DNA from: Nissolia schottii
Lineage: Eukaryota > Streptophyta > Magnoliopsida > Fabales > Fabaceae
NCBI GenBank assembly: GCA_003254905.1
Contig: QANU01053814.1
Location: 197,346-261,345, forward strand
Reading direction: 5' to 3'
DNA length: 64,000 nt
This document shows positions 1-12,300 of the stretch, piece after piece; positions within the stretch are counted from its first letter, which is position 1; every line of letters begins with the position of its first letter. The position numbers and the translations under genes were made by a program. The notes under the pieces were generated by a model that was not told the origin of the DNA, searched no databases, and worked only from the letters and a program-made list of their open reading frames with translations.

Positions 1-470
1 ATGGGTGGTTCCTTAGAATAAGTTGGACTCTGAAACTCCTCTGCAGGTCTTGTAAGCCGAGGTGGGTGTACCTGCAACAACTGCGACGCTCAAGTAAGTA
101 TTGGATAAAAGTATAGGATCAAGAGAGATGGGTTCTAAGCGTACTTGACGAGCTTGGTCTCTTTAATACCTGAGGTGAGCTTTATGGGAACCGAGATGTA
201 TGCTGGGGATAGGGCCATGATTTCGGATTTCCCTCTGGATTCCAGGGGACGCCATGAGTGGCGGAATTTCTTCTCGGACCGGGGATTTCTCCATGTAACT
301 GATAGATGGGACCTTAGTCTGTGTGGGTCAGTGTGGACTTTATGGAGTAGAGGCCCATGATCTGTGGACTTAGATGGTCCTAGGTAAGGTATTTGGGCCT
401 GGTTCATAACACATGTCAAGTGTCGGTATCGATATTTCTTATTGAGTGAGTGACGCAATAACACTATTAA
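1..470. other. GC-richer block, probably transposon-derived
   Basis: This stretch is clearly more GC-rich than the AT-rich DNA that follows. It has short open frames on both strands (about 70 and 109 codons), but neither has a recognisable motif and each is the complement of the other, so no gene is called. The wording of the sequence (runs such as cgctcaagtaagtatt) reminds me of plant transposon internal DNA, but I cannot assign a family. It continues beyond the left edge of the window. Confidence 0.3.
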
Positions 471-483
471 AATTCAGAACAAG

Positions 484-500
484 CATACATACATACATAC

Positions 501-541
<41 letters not shown>
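484..541. repeat. Compound microsatellite (CATA)n then (ATA)n
   Basis: About five CATA units (from 484) run into about a dozen ATA/AAT units ending near 541. It is a simple repeat and a likely polymorphic marker. Confidence 0.9.
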
Positions 542-544
<3 letters not shown>

Positions 545-734
545 CAAACAATAGTATAACAGATATGGTTATTGCCTCGTCGGTTAGGTAGTAGGCTGAA
601 GTTCTAAAACTGGCAGGGAATAAAGGGCGGGTTGATCAAGTTTTACCTTAATAGATTAGATGACACAACCCAATTATAATATGAATGGATACAACATAGC
701 ATACGTGGACACATCAATTTTTAAAATTTTTAAA

Positions 735-1440
735 AAATACCAACACAATATATATGTATAAAATTTAAAATTTATAATAATATATAATATTTTATTAGTG
801 TTAAATTATCAATTTTTAATATTTTTTAAAACATAAAGCATTCTAAATCAATCGATAGTTATTAGTTTTTAGTGATTCCATAATGATACATATGGACCAA
901 TTTGTCATGTGTAGGGGCAAGTGCCCCTGCTGACTTTTGCAAATTTTTTACTACATTATGTTTATAGAGGGAGTTTTGTCCCATTGATGATCAATCTTGT
1001 CCCACTATTAATCAATTGTAATCTCACTGGATAATCAACTTTGTCTCCCATTAAAATAAAAAAATTATTAAATTAGATGGTTGAATGATTGTTTGATAGC
1101 ATATATAGAAAATAGATATTTGATAGCATTTATAATGAAAAAGATCATTCAATGTTTTCAAAATATGAAAACCAAGAGAAATAGCTTGTAAATTGATCTT
1201 TTATTATTTTGAATTAATATATTTTTTAATGTCTACATGTAATTATGTGAAATTCCTTGTTAAATTTATATAATTACTCTCCCACGACCTAAATTTTCTA
1301 TGTTCATCACTAGAAACGAAATATATAGATATAAAATTAAAGATTTGTAGTAATATTTAAAATTTTTATTATTGTCAAATTATCAATTTTCAATATATAT
1401 TTTTTATTTTTTTCAAAATATATGGAGCATTCTAAATGTG
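735..1440. repeat. Diverged direct repeat of about 110 bp (two copies)
   Basis: The AT-rich segment near 735-845 recurs, diverged, near 1320-1436. Both copies run through a TGTCAAATTATCAATTTT-like core and end in a GCATTCTAAAT motif. The DNA between them has no coding signal. The pair could be remnants of one repeat family or of the two sides of a decayed element. Confidence 0.4.
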
Positions 1441-2670
1441 ATGACCCGTAGGGTCAGTGACCTTAAAGTGTAGGATAGAGCGTTTAAAGTAATATGGAGT
1501 TGTGGTGACCCGTAGAAGAAGAAGAAGAAGAAACAAACGTGTGTTGTAACATTCCCAACGTGTTACAGCGGCACAATGAAGAAGGGGCATTGCAGTGGCA
1601 CGGAGATGAAGTCTCAAATCAAAAGCAACATCTAGAGGGGGGTATTGAGCTCCCCTTATATAGAAGTCTTTCATGAGTGTTTAGACTTACTAATTCACTA
1701 AAGAGTTTGAAGGCTTCACTTTTGGTGGGACTATTGGCTCCAATTATATTTTATTTTTTTTCCTTTTTTTTTCTTCTGTCCGTGGGTAGCAATGTCTCCA
1801 CGTGGGGTGTATGAACTCCCAACGTTCGTGCTCCTTAGTCGTTAGTCATTTCCAGGTGAGTGAATTTATTTACGGTATATTTTTAGACCATGTATTTATT
1901 TTAAGAAATATTTATTTTATGCATTTCTTATGAAATCTTAAGAGGCAGAACTTAGTATTTTCTTTTAAATATTTATGAAAATTATTATTTATTTAGAAAC
2001 TTCCTTATTTATGAAAGTAGTTATTTATGAAAATATTTTAGAAAATCATTAAACTACTTTAGAACTACATGAGACCATAAACCTTTATTGTATTAACTTT
2101 AAAATATAAAAAATTAAATATCAACTAAAATCAATTTTAAAATAAACTGTCAAAAGAAAAATAAATATTAGTGTGTTTGGATTTGCATCGTGTCCTCTCA
2201 AAATCAATTTTAAGAGGCTACATAATTTGATAATTGATTTTGTCATTTATTTATCTCTTTTTTTGACGAAAAGAAGAAGAATTTCATTCATAAAATTAAA
2301 TAGTACAATGACACTTATAAATTAAAAATAATACATTAAATCTAACATTAATAAGATATGAATCCACATTTTCATTATGAACTAATCAAAAATCTGTGGC
2401 TATGCTCCTTATCCAAAGACTATCGATGTCGAAACATTTTTCATATTAAAGATCAACACTACCAGTGTTGCAGTTTTAACAATGCATTATACTTTCTTTC
2501 ACGATAAATTTAATCATCTTTATATGTATGAACTTTGTAAACAAAATCTCTCAAAGATAAATGAAAACAATGGAAATAGAAACACCATAAAGGAGAAATA
2601 GAAACACACTACAAAGAGAAATAAAAACACCCACAAAGGAGAACGAAAACACAAGAAAAATTATAAAGGG
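1440..2670. other. Intergenic spacer without a recognisable gene
   Basis: AT-rich spacer with a short GAA run near 1515-1532 and a T-rich GACGAAAAG...AATTTCATTCA stretch near 2260-2300, the latter resembling the end of a non-LTR retroelement remnant. The open frame on the minus strand at 1432-1674 has no motif and low-complexity leucine and arginine content. Nothing here supports a gene. Confidence 0.5.
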
Positions 2671-2673
2671 TTG

Positions 2674-3928
2674 TTGAAAGTTTTATTTTACACTTACCTT
2701 ACTACTTTCAAATCTTGGAGGGATTCAATCGCAGTATAGTGTGGGTACAATCGTATCCACTAAGAGTTATGATTATAAAGCTTTTCTTAAGTTTTGTTAA
2801 ATAAACAAGATGATTGGTTGGTTTGTGAATTGATTTTTGAAAGCAATTAATTAAAACAATCGATAAAATGAAACTGGATAAAAACCAGATAAGAAAGCTT
2901 GCTGGGGTTTAACTCGTACTACAATTTTCATATATCCATTAACTCAATGCATATGAACTATCAAATTCTTGATTTCCTCGCCACCAGTTCTTATCTTACT
3001 CATCTCTCTCGAGCATGAGAAGATTATTAGATTTCCGATATTAATTGTCACTCTCGTGCACAGATAATAACGCGAATCGTAGTATCTTCGGATGTTAAAA
3101 TGACCGATATGCCGAACTCTTTCTCGAGCAGTTAGGAAGTATCGGGTGAATCGATTTAGATCCAACTCAATGATGTTGCTCTCGCACACAAAATCAAATA
3201 TTAAATAAAGTTATAGTTGATCAGGCTAAAACAAGCATTAAGTTCAAGATCAAATTATGCAAAATCATGAAATTTAATAGCTTCATATGTAAAAGAGTTA
3301 AGATAGATACATTCGAACCGTATTACTCATCAATTCCTAACAATAAGAGGATTAGTTATCCATAGCCATGCAAGGTTTCCATCTTACAAGAAGAAATCAA
3401 AGGCGCAAGATGATTGACACTCACCGTGACAGCGTTTCCACGCCACGATGAGCGTCGACCTCGGTGTGCTCCCTGGACGACTCCTTAGCTCTCTTTTTCT
3501 GTCTTCAATTCAGGGTCCAGATCTATTTTCTGAATGAGTTCACTTCCCTTTTATAGAGAAAATTTCACACAGACCGCTGAGTGGATTGCAGGGGTCACTG
3601 AGCGGATTAGGCGGTTTAGGTTTCTTCACCTTGAAGTTCCTTCGTCCTTAAGTTTTCTTCACCAGAACAGAGGTCGCTCAGCCGAGGCGCTGAGCGGCTA
3701 GAAACTTCACTTTTCCTTCTATTCTTCTCGTCTTGTAGTCCCTTTAATCCATGCCTCATACCTATATGAAAAATTGACAAGAAATGCATCATTTTACACA
3801 TATATACATCAATTCTTTAAAACTTGATAAAATCATACAAAAATGGGAAAATTGACTAGTAAATTCATATTGAACAAACCATAAGTGTTATTTTAACCTA
3901 TAGAAATACCAAAATATGACACTTATCA
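2674..3928. mobile_element. Possible solo LTR or LTR-like fragment
   Basis: The block starts TGTTGAAAG and ends ACACTTATCA, giving the TG...CA boundary of plant LTRs at a length of about 1.25 kb. The flanks are AGGGT on the left and AGGTT on the right, which match at four of five bases, so the target duplication is weak. Inside, at 3567-3705, the motif GCTGAGCGG and close variants recur, also in inverted form (CGCTCAGCC). A related motif is multiplied in the solo LTR at 30-33 kb. No gag or pol coding is visible. Confidence 0.35.
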
Positions 3929-3929
3929 A

Positions 3930-4614
3930 GGTTAATAGCAACTTATACCCCCTTGTACTATATTCTATTATGCACTTAACCCCCTAACGTTATAAAATGT
4001 GTAATTCAACCCCCTAAGCTTTTTAAACAGTGTAAATAAGACATTCTGTCACTTTTAATATCTAAAAGGTCCGTTAGTACATATGTCTTTGTCACATGAT
4101 GAATTGTAAGGACAAATTTACTATTTCTTTAAAATAAAAATAAAAGTAAAAGAAATCTATATTTTTTTTATAAAAATCCAATTCCCCTAAATCCTTTCAC
4201 GATGACCTCTCTCTTCCTTTCTAAATATAACCCAATGCCCAAACCCCTTTCTTCCTTATCTCCGTAGACTTTCTTTGCCTCCTATGTTGCCTTTGCTCTT
4301 TGTTTTTTCTAATATTTTAGCAGTTGTTTATGATTTCTGCTGATGTCGGTGCTATTTTTTTCGTTGTTGTTCTAATTTTATCCTCAAAAATTACTTTTTT
4401 TTTTATTTTTATTTTAAAGAAATGATAATTTTGTCCTTACAATACATCATGTGACAGAAAATATGTGTACTAATAGAGCTTTTAGACATTGAAAGTGATA
4501 GAAAATCTTATTTACACTATTTAAAAAGTTTAGGAGGTTAAATTGCACATTTTGTAATATTAAGAAATTAAGTACACAACAACTATAATACATATGATAA
4601 TTTGCTATTAACCC
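3930..4614. mobile_element. Foldback MITE with about 220-bp inverted arms
   Basis: The left end GGTTAATAGCAA is mirrored by the right end TTGCTATTAACC. The inverted homology continues inward for about 200 bp: for example TTGTAAGGACAAATTTA near 4106 pairs with ATTTTGTCCTTACAATA near 4428. The arms flank a pyrimidine-rich centre (about 4200-4380). No transposase is encoded, so this is non-autonomous. I could not fix a clean target duplication. Confidence 0.7.
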
Positions 4615-4822
4615 CAATTATAAATAAAAAAAATAAAATACAATAATGCTATCATTTAAAAAAATCGACAACAACCTCCTCTTCTACACAAAAAGGGAAA
4701 CAAAAGAAGCGTAATTCTCAAGATGAATCAATTATAAACTCTAAAATTAATTATAAAAGAAATAAAAATTTATTATTTTCTGCCAATATACCTTGAGAAA
4801 AATTTACTTAACCTAAATCACT

Positions 4823-5078
4823 GATAATTTTACTCTTTTGCCCCTGCTATACAAACTATTTACGAAAAGTACTCTTGTTTTGAAACATATTACAAGAGTA
4901 CCACTGTTTTGAAAAAGTAGTTTTTGTACTTTTACGTTGTGCAAAGCATGGTATGTTTCAAAACCATAGTACCTTCGAAAATAGTTTAGCCGAAATAGTG
5001 GTACTCCTATAATATGTTTCAAAACAGGAGTATTTTCGTAAATAGTTTGTATGGCAGGGGCAAAAGAGTCAAATTGTC
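4823..5078. mobile_element. Palindromic MITE, 256 bp, with 10-bp target duplication
   Basis: The two halves are near-perfect inverted copies; ACTCTTTTGCCCCTGC on the left pairs with GCAGGGGCAAAAGAGT on the right, and both arms contain the TGTTTTGAAACATAT-like block. The direct repeat CTAAATCACT lies at 4813-4822 and again at 5079-5088, immediately outside the ends. A 9-10-bp duplication points to a Mutator-like non-autonomous element. The minus-strand open frame across it is an artefact of the arms. Confidence 0.85.
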
Positions 5079-5394
5079 CTAAATCACTTTATATTAAAGT
5101 TATTCTAACTAAAAATAATCTCGATAAAATCAATTTTGTCACGAATTTTTTTTACAAAAACAAAATCAAACGCACAGCGTCTTAAAATTTAAAGCCTACT
5201 TAGTAGAAAATCGATTTTGAGTGAGACCAACAGATTTCGAAAAATGGTAGAAGTTGATACCAAACAATATGGCTTGGGTATGAGATGAGAAATGACCGAG
5301 AATAGACAGCGAGCCTCTCCACACAAATGCAAACAAGTGGGGGTATTCAAGTAATTTGATATGGCACGATCACCACCTTTAACCTTGCAAGGAT

Positions 5395-5567
5395 AATCAA
5401 CTCTCTATTATCTGCGCAGCACTCAGTCAGTACGTAAACGTCGATTCCACTGCCTTCCATTCTCTTCAATTTCTCTATTCCTTCTCATTCCCCCAAACGA
5501 CGCCGTTCTGCGCACTCTGCTCCTCCTCCCTCGACTCCATTTCTAGGGTTTCATCTCGTCCAAAACC
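5395..5567 (+). other. Non-coding first exon (5' UTR) of the MORC gene
   Basis: A CT-rich leader with no long ORF ends in the donor CAAAACC|GTGAGT at 5567/5568. The next exon opens with the start codon right after TGCAG at 6363. The intron between them (5568-6363) starts in T-rich plant-intron style and contains a (GT)n run near 6271-6289. The exact transcription start is not determined; I see no convincing TATA box. Confidence 0.6.
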
Positions 5568-6363
5568 GTGAGTTTGTTCATGCTGCAACGTCAAACCCCT
5601 CGCTCTCTCTTCCACTTAATCGCATTTTTAACTAGCATTATTATGCTAACCTCCTTTTTTTTTGTTTAATTTTAATTTTTGAAACGTTCATGCTGTGCAT
5701 TGTTGTTGTGTGCTGCATTAAAAGAATATCTGCATGCTCCTTTTCTCTTATTGAACAGCTTGAAGCTTTTGATTTTAGTGGTTCTGTTCGTAGTTTTTGA
5801 TTTGATTTCGTTTTTTTTGTTGCTATTTCTGTTGTTAAGCGCTTGAAGCTGGCTTAAGCATTTTTTTCCCCTTTATTTTGCAATCCTTATTATGACTGTT
5901 GCTTGTTTCGTTGGGGATAATCTTGACGCGCAATGTGAAATGTTTTAGTGGCGTGTGTACGAGTTTCAATTGGGGTCCGGTGGTTTTGTGTTAGGGAACT
6001 CGTAGAAGACGTCAAAGCACGGTAGCTCACCTTTGCATGTTAATATGAACACGGGGAAAAAATTGATTAAATAAATTTAGATCAGTAGCACTGTTTATGA
6101 ATTTGTCTGGAAATATGGGATATATATGCTGAGTTGGAATCCCGGCATTATCATAGGAAATCTATTTTGGAACTTTCTATTAGCTTCGCGCGAATAAGTG
6201 CATTTATTTTTTAGTAGCACTGGTTATGATGATGGAAAAAAGGAACGCATTTACAAGCTTCCTTTTTTTCTGTGTGTGTGTGTGTGTGTTTTATTCCTGT
6301 TTTTTAAACATAGAAAGCAATTCAATATGTTTAATGGTCCCTTTTTGATTAACATAAATGCAG

Positions 6364-9300
6364 ATGGACGAGGTGATTGTCCTTAAAAAAGATCGGAAAA
6401 CTATATGTGCTGTAAAGTCCCCAGACCCACCTACTGAACTGTATGGATTTTACCTTTCTGAAGTTGTAGTTTAATTATTTATACATTTACCCTTTTTTTT
6501 TTAAAAAAAAATAACTCAGGTAAGCCTGTTAAGTACAGTCTCTCTTCTGATGAGACAACCAGGATTTATTGTGCGGTCTATTTGCTGTTGAATTTGTTGA
6601 CCTGAAAACATTTGCAGGCCCCATGATTTGATCATAACATGTACAACTCCAAAGAAGAAAATACGTAGTGTTTCTGGATTGCCCCAGTTTTCATTTACCG
6701 CTGCTCCACAAAATCCACGTCAAGAGAATGAGTGGGGAAGATTTTTGAGTTTCCTGCACAAGTATGACATGGTATGGTATTTTATTTTGTTATACTTCCC
6801 TACATCCTTTTCTTTTATCTGCACATGCTTTTATAATAATGTCTTCCCTGGCAGGTATATGCTTGTAATCGATTCCTTTATTTATATTATATTGGCTTCT
6901 ATGATTGTAAGCACGGTTCAGTGTGTGTGTATTAATTATTTAAAATCAAATTGTAGCCTAGTTATATAGATTGGGGCAGATTAAGTGTGTCCTTATGGGA
7001 GGCAGAAGTCCAGTTATGGCCTTATAGGCTTATAGCACCAAATTCTTCACTGTTTCAGCAAGTGTTTTTGAAGATTTATTTGTTTGAAAGTTTGGTGTAT
7101 AAATTTTCTTGGATATGTTACACAATCTTGCTAGACATAACCAAGTTGCCACACTCAATCGCATGGAAAGTATAAGAAGAGAAGCCTGTGTGTTCTAAAA
7201 GAAAGAGAAAATGAAAAATAAATAAGGCCAAGAAGTAAACTGAAAAAACAACTAGGCATCAGAAACGAAATTTAATTCTAAGCTGTTTGTTTTCCATTGT
7301 AATTATTGTTGTTTTGCAGTGGAGTATTAGCTTAGAGGATTAAGAGTTGAAACCTTGGTGAAGTTTATATGTGCTTCAAGGTGGTTGGGACAGTATTAAG
7401 ATATAGGGGAAAAGGTAAAACTCTATGCGTTGGATTTGTGAAGTCTGTCATGTAAAGTAATTAAGTAGTGCATTTACATCTAAGTCCACAGACTCCACCA
7501 CAAATAACGTAAATGCTGTGACAAGATGAATAATTAGGAATTCTGCATGTTCTGCCTTTTGTAACTTTTTATAGACTATATATTTATAATTTGCATTGTG
7601 TTTTGTATATGTTTAGGGATTGAGAAGCATTGCTCCATTGGTGTTCTTTTTTTCCCGCTTTGTGGTTTTTGTTTTCATTTATTCTCAAGGATAATCCATT
7701 ATTCTCTTTTGTTTTCATTTAGATAATCCATTATTCTCCTAGTTCGTGTTGATTGCCTTATAGTTGTAACTTTATGTTTATAATCCTACACTATGTAGAT
7801 ACGAGTCTATTTCCAATGTTTGATAAGCTTCTGAGAGATGGGAATTTTTTTTTGGCTATGTGTATACAACATAGGACTTGGTGCTGTTGGATGGATAGTA
7901 AGATACCCCTTTTTTGCTCCCCCCCAAATCTCTCTCTTTTTTTCTCTCTCTCTCTCTCTATATATATATATTTATATATATGCATTGGGTGATGAACGTT
8001 CTATGTACGCGTCACTGTCTTTGCTGTCTGTGCCTTTGCTTCTTTGATGATTAAGGCCCCTAACTCCCTCCACATTATCTTCTTTATAAATGCAGTTTTT
8101 TTTTTTTTAATGATTAACAAATTGATTTAACTGGTGTATTTTCCCTTGTTACTTTTGACTTTATTCTTTTGAGCAGTTGAATGAAAATGAGCAAGACTGT
8201 TTTCGCAGGTTGCTATTGCAGACTTTGAGCTGTACAAGTTTTATGTTCTGCCTCCTGCTAAAGCCTTGACATCTAGCCCAGTTAGTGTTGCCTATCAGAT
8301 TGACGAGGCATCTACTGTAGATACTCGTACAAGGGATTGTGAATCAGGTGTGCCTTGTATGGTATATTGTTTTTGTTCTCATGATATAACTAGTCAATGC
8401 CACACAATGCAAAAGCTATAGATCTAAAATTCTACATAATTGATTCACATTTATTCTTTAAGGCTTTATGTTGTCTTTTATCTTTTGCTTTTGAGGTGGA
8501 GAATCTTACCTATATTTCTGGCTTAGCTATAGTATCGGAATTGGAACTTCTTTTATAAACAGTAAGAAGACTATGGAGTTGTGATTTAACCCGTTTTGTA
8601 CAAACAAGCTTAAAACATAAAAATGAAAGATGATTGAGATGAGATTTTGGGTTTGTAAGCTTACTTTGGGAATAAAGGAAGGAAAATGGATGAAAGGAAG
8701 TGACAAGGGGGTCTATGAGGGTTGGATTGTGAGAGGTGAACAACCTTGCATCCCAATCCAAGCCCTTGTGTGGGTGATTTTGCTTATGGAGCTTGAGAAC
8801 CAAGTGGTTTTTGTGTATGCCCTCTGATTCGGGGGAGGGTGTATTTTCTGGTTTTGCAGCTGTATGGCTATGGTGAATGTCTCTTTTCTCTGGTTTCTGC
8901 TCTCTTTTTCTGCTGAGTTCTTGTCCTCCTTTTTCTCTTCATTTTTCTTACTTAAATCCTCTCCTCCCTCTCTTTCTTTTCCCTCTATTCTCTCTTTTCT
9001 CGGATTCCCTGCGGGGGCGTCACTTTCAAGGGCTGCTGGTCAAGGCCCTGGCTGTTTGGGTCCTTGTGCCTGCAGCCCAACCAGCTTATGTCCCTTTCAT
9101 TCCTGCCCAATGCCCCCTCTTTCACCCAAATCCTAGTACAAACAAACTCTCCTTCTGTCCCCTTCCCCTAAGCCATCAGAAAAGCCCCCAAAACATGTAA
9201 AAAGTGCTGCCCACTTTGCTTACTCCCTCAGCAGGTTATCATAGGGCGTCTCGGAGACGCCCTCAGACCTGACTGGGGCTTCTGCTGCTGCTGTTACCAG

Positions 9301-12300
9301 CTCATATGTGAGGGCGTATTTTTCATTTGGTTCTCAAGGCTCCACAGCTGGCCAAAAGGCCTTGGAATGGATCCCATGACATCTTTGGGATGTGGGGCAG
9401 GGTCCAAAGCCCTCCAATCCATTACGCCTCATAGTTCTCCTTCTCGTCCTATTATAGATATGGTGAGGGCGTATTTCTTGGCATCACCCTATGCCAAGCC
9501 CTTTGTTATCTATAATGGAGACAAGCATTTGTGTGTCTAATTTTCCTAATGCTATTCTTAATGCATGCATTACAAAAGGGTCTATATCAAGTTGTTTATT
9601 TAAATCTTGGATTCTGCAGCTTTTTTACGTTAGTGAAACCATGAATGTAATTTTTCGTAGATGATTCCTTAGCAGGCTCACACTTGGCTGAGGAACATGG
9701 TGGGCCTGACACTTCCAGGGGGAGAGGTCCTGCAAATGATGTAGTGGTTTGCTCGTCAGATCTTAAGCGTCCTCGAGTTGGAGATCGTGCCTATCATTCA
9801 ATGGGTGAAAATTGTGACAGATTTCATTCTCATGTGAAACAGGATAGACTCTTTCAGAAAAATTACATACGTGCAGACCCAAGTTACCTGAAAACTCTTG
9901 GTCAGGCTCATTCTGGATGGATTTTTGGTGGAATAGCTGAGCTTGTTGATAATTCAAGGGACGCCAAAGCATCCAAGTACGTTTTGTGTTCCTTTGTTTC
10001 ACTGTCAGCTCATTTGTCATTTTCAGTAAACTTGCTATCTATTATGGTTTATTACTTTATTTTACTCCTTAAAAAAATTTCTTGGAATTGTTTTCATGAA
10101 AGATGAATGTGGATTGGAAATGTAGGAATTGAACATTCTATTAGAACTTTTGGTTTGCTGCAGATAATGCCAAGAAAAATTAATGATTTTATATAGTCAA
10201 TGGTCTTTGTGGTGTTCTGCAAATGGTGTTCTTGGATCTCTGATAGATATGCAGAGATTGGTTTGCATTGTTTAATGGCCCAATCTCTTAGAACCTGCAT
10301 TCTTGTGAGCATACGTTATTCTCTCCTTTTAATAATCTTTTCTTTCTCTCATCAATCCTTTTTTTTTTGATAAAAAAAAGGATTTTATCAAATCTTCAAC
10401 AGATGACATCTATGATATTCTGCTCTGGGATTTTGTCTGTTATTTCTTTAATAATTAGCTTTTATTGTGAATAGATATTTCTATAAGGGAAGAAGTGAGT
10501 AACTACAAATCCAACAACTAAGGTAGGGTTTTGGATAATTTGATAATATATAATGGTATTGAAAATTAAGTAGAAATGGAGAAAATGATTCCCCCCCCCC
10601 CTCTTATAAATGTATGAATAAAATCTATAAATACCCAATGGTTAATCATTACCACAATTTTTCTACTGAAAGTGAACAGCTACAGGTAAACGGTCACCCC
10701 TTTTTCCTGTTTTGACATTGACTCATTTGGAATGAAGGATTAGGGAAGTGAAATGACTTGATGCCAATTGTAAAGAAAATCATATTAGATCTTTATCTTC
10801 CTAAAAGTATACTTATCATTGCTCGGGTGTTACAGGATAGATATTTTTGTAGAGATGATAAAATTAAAGAAATCTGGGAATGATGTTCCGATGCTGTCAG
10901 TTATTGATGATGGTCAAGGGATGAACCATGATGAGGTTGTGAAAATGGTATCTTTTGGGCACAAGCAGCCTGATAAAGAGATCAAGGATCGCATTGGCAG
11001 GTTTGGCATTGGATTCAAGGTAGTTATGTTCCCATTTTTATTTCTGCCCAGGGCATATTGAACTGTGCACCTTTATTTTGGTCTTGTGGGATAGGATTGT
11101 CTAATTTGCTTCTGATTACGTGATGTTCAATTAAGGTAATTTCTGGGGTCTGCCTTTGATGCATATTCAAAGAGTTGGAGGTTGATACATGCTTTATGCA
11201 TTTGGTTTTAGGAAAATACTAGACAGCTAGAATTCCCTTTTGCAGAATTTTTAACAGAATGAGTTACTATTGTTTTTTCCTCTTGGCTAGATGAGTGTTC
11301 ACCCACCCCCCACTTTGAATTATCCATTGAACATCCTTGACTACTGGCTGAATTTTGTCATTTTTTTCTTCTTGTTGTGCAGTGTTACTCTTTGGATTAT
11401 GTATGCTAGTTTAGGAGAATGCTTCATCATCTCACATACATAGTTATTCTCTGTTGTCAATTAATTTTCTTTATAAGAAATTGAACTTGGTGAAGGTTTG
11501 TTTTGCCTGGCTGGTTTGTATGAGTAAGATTTTCTCTTAGCTTTTTGTGCTGATTTCTTGTCGTCAGTGCAGATATTGGCGGAAGCATTAATTAATTTTG
11601 TATAACCTTTTTCCTCCAAAATCTCTCCCTCAAGTTGCAAGGATGACTTAAGATAAACTTTAATTCATGACCTTGTTCTGCTTCATGTTGAATTGGAAGA
11701 TAAACTATAATACATCTTCAATCTACCCTTTATCTTTTTGCTTCATTCTATTCTGAATTATTTTTCATTTGTGGTTTTCTTACCTAGACAGGAGCAATGA
11801 GGCTGGGGAGAGATGCTCTTGTTGTAACCCAGACTGCTAATTCCAGATCTCTAGCTTTTCTTTCACAGTCTTTGAATGAAGGCAAAGATGTATGGACACT
11901 TTAATATGGATTTTCTTTTCTTTTATTTCATACGTGATAGATGGTGGGCGTAAATAATATGTTCTTGCTTCTGGATGGTAGTTGTTGTAATTAAACCCAA
12001 TCACCATCGGACCCAATCGTGATTGGCATGTATTTATTCTTCCAAATATTGATGCTGTTTCTATTAATTTTTACTGCCACTTTATTTAATGATTTTACTG
12101 CAGAATATTGAAATTCCCGTAGTTACTTATTGCCGACAAGGACAATGCATGGAAGTTGACACAAATGTTCAGTCTGAAGCTTTGGCTAAATACAATTTGA
12201 AAGCCATTAAGGAATTTTCACCATTTGATAAGTATTTTATTGGTGAAAAGGCAGCCTTGTTTTGTGGTGGTACTGGAACACAGATATACATATGGAACCT

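Noticed and set aside
7753-8047. Three overlapping short ORFs in an intron of the MORC gene
   Set aside because: They cross a (TC)n(TA)n tract and have no splice or motif support.
8864-9200. Two serine/proline/leucine-rich plus-strand ORFs
   Set aside because: They lie in the GC-rich inserted block of a MORC intron; no family motif, and the flanking exons join in frame without them.
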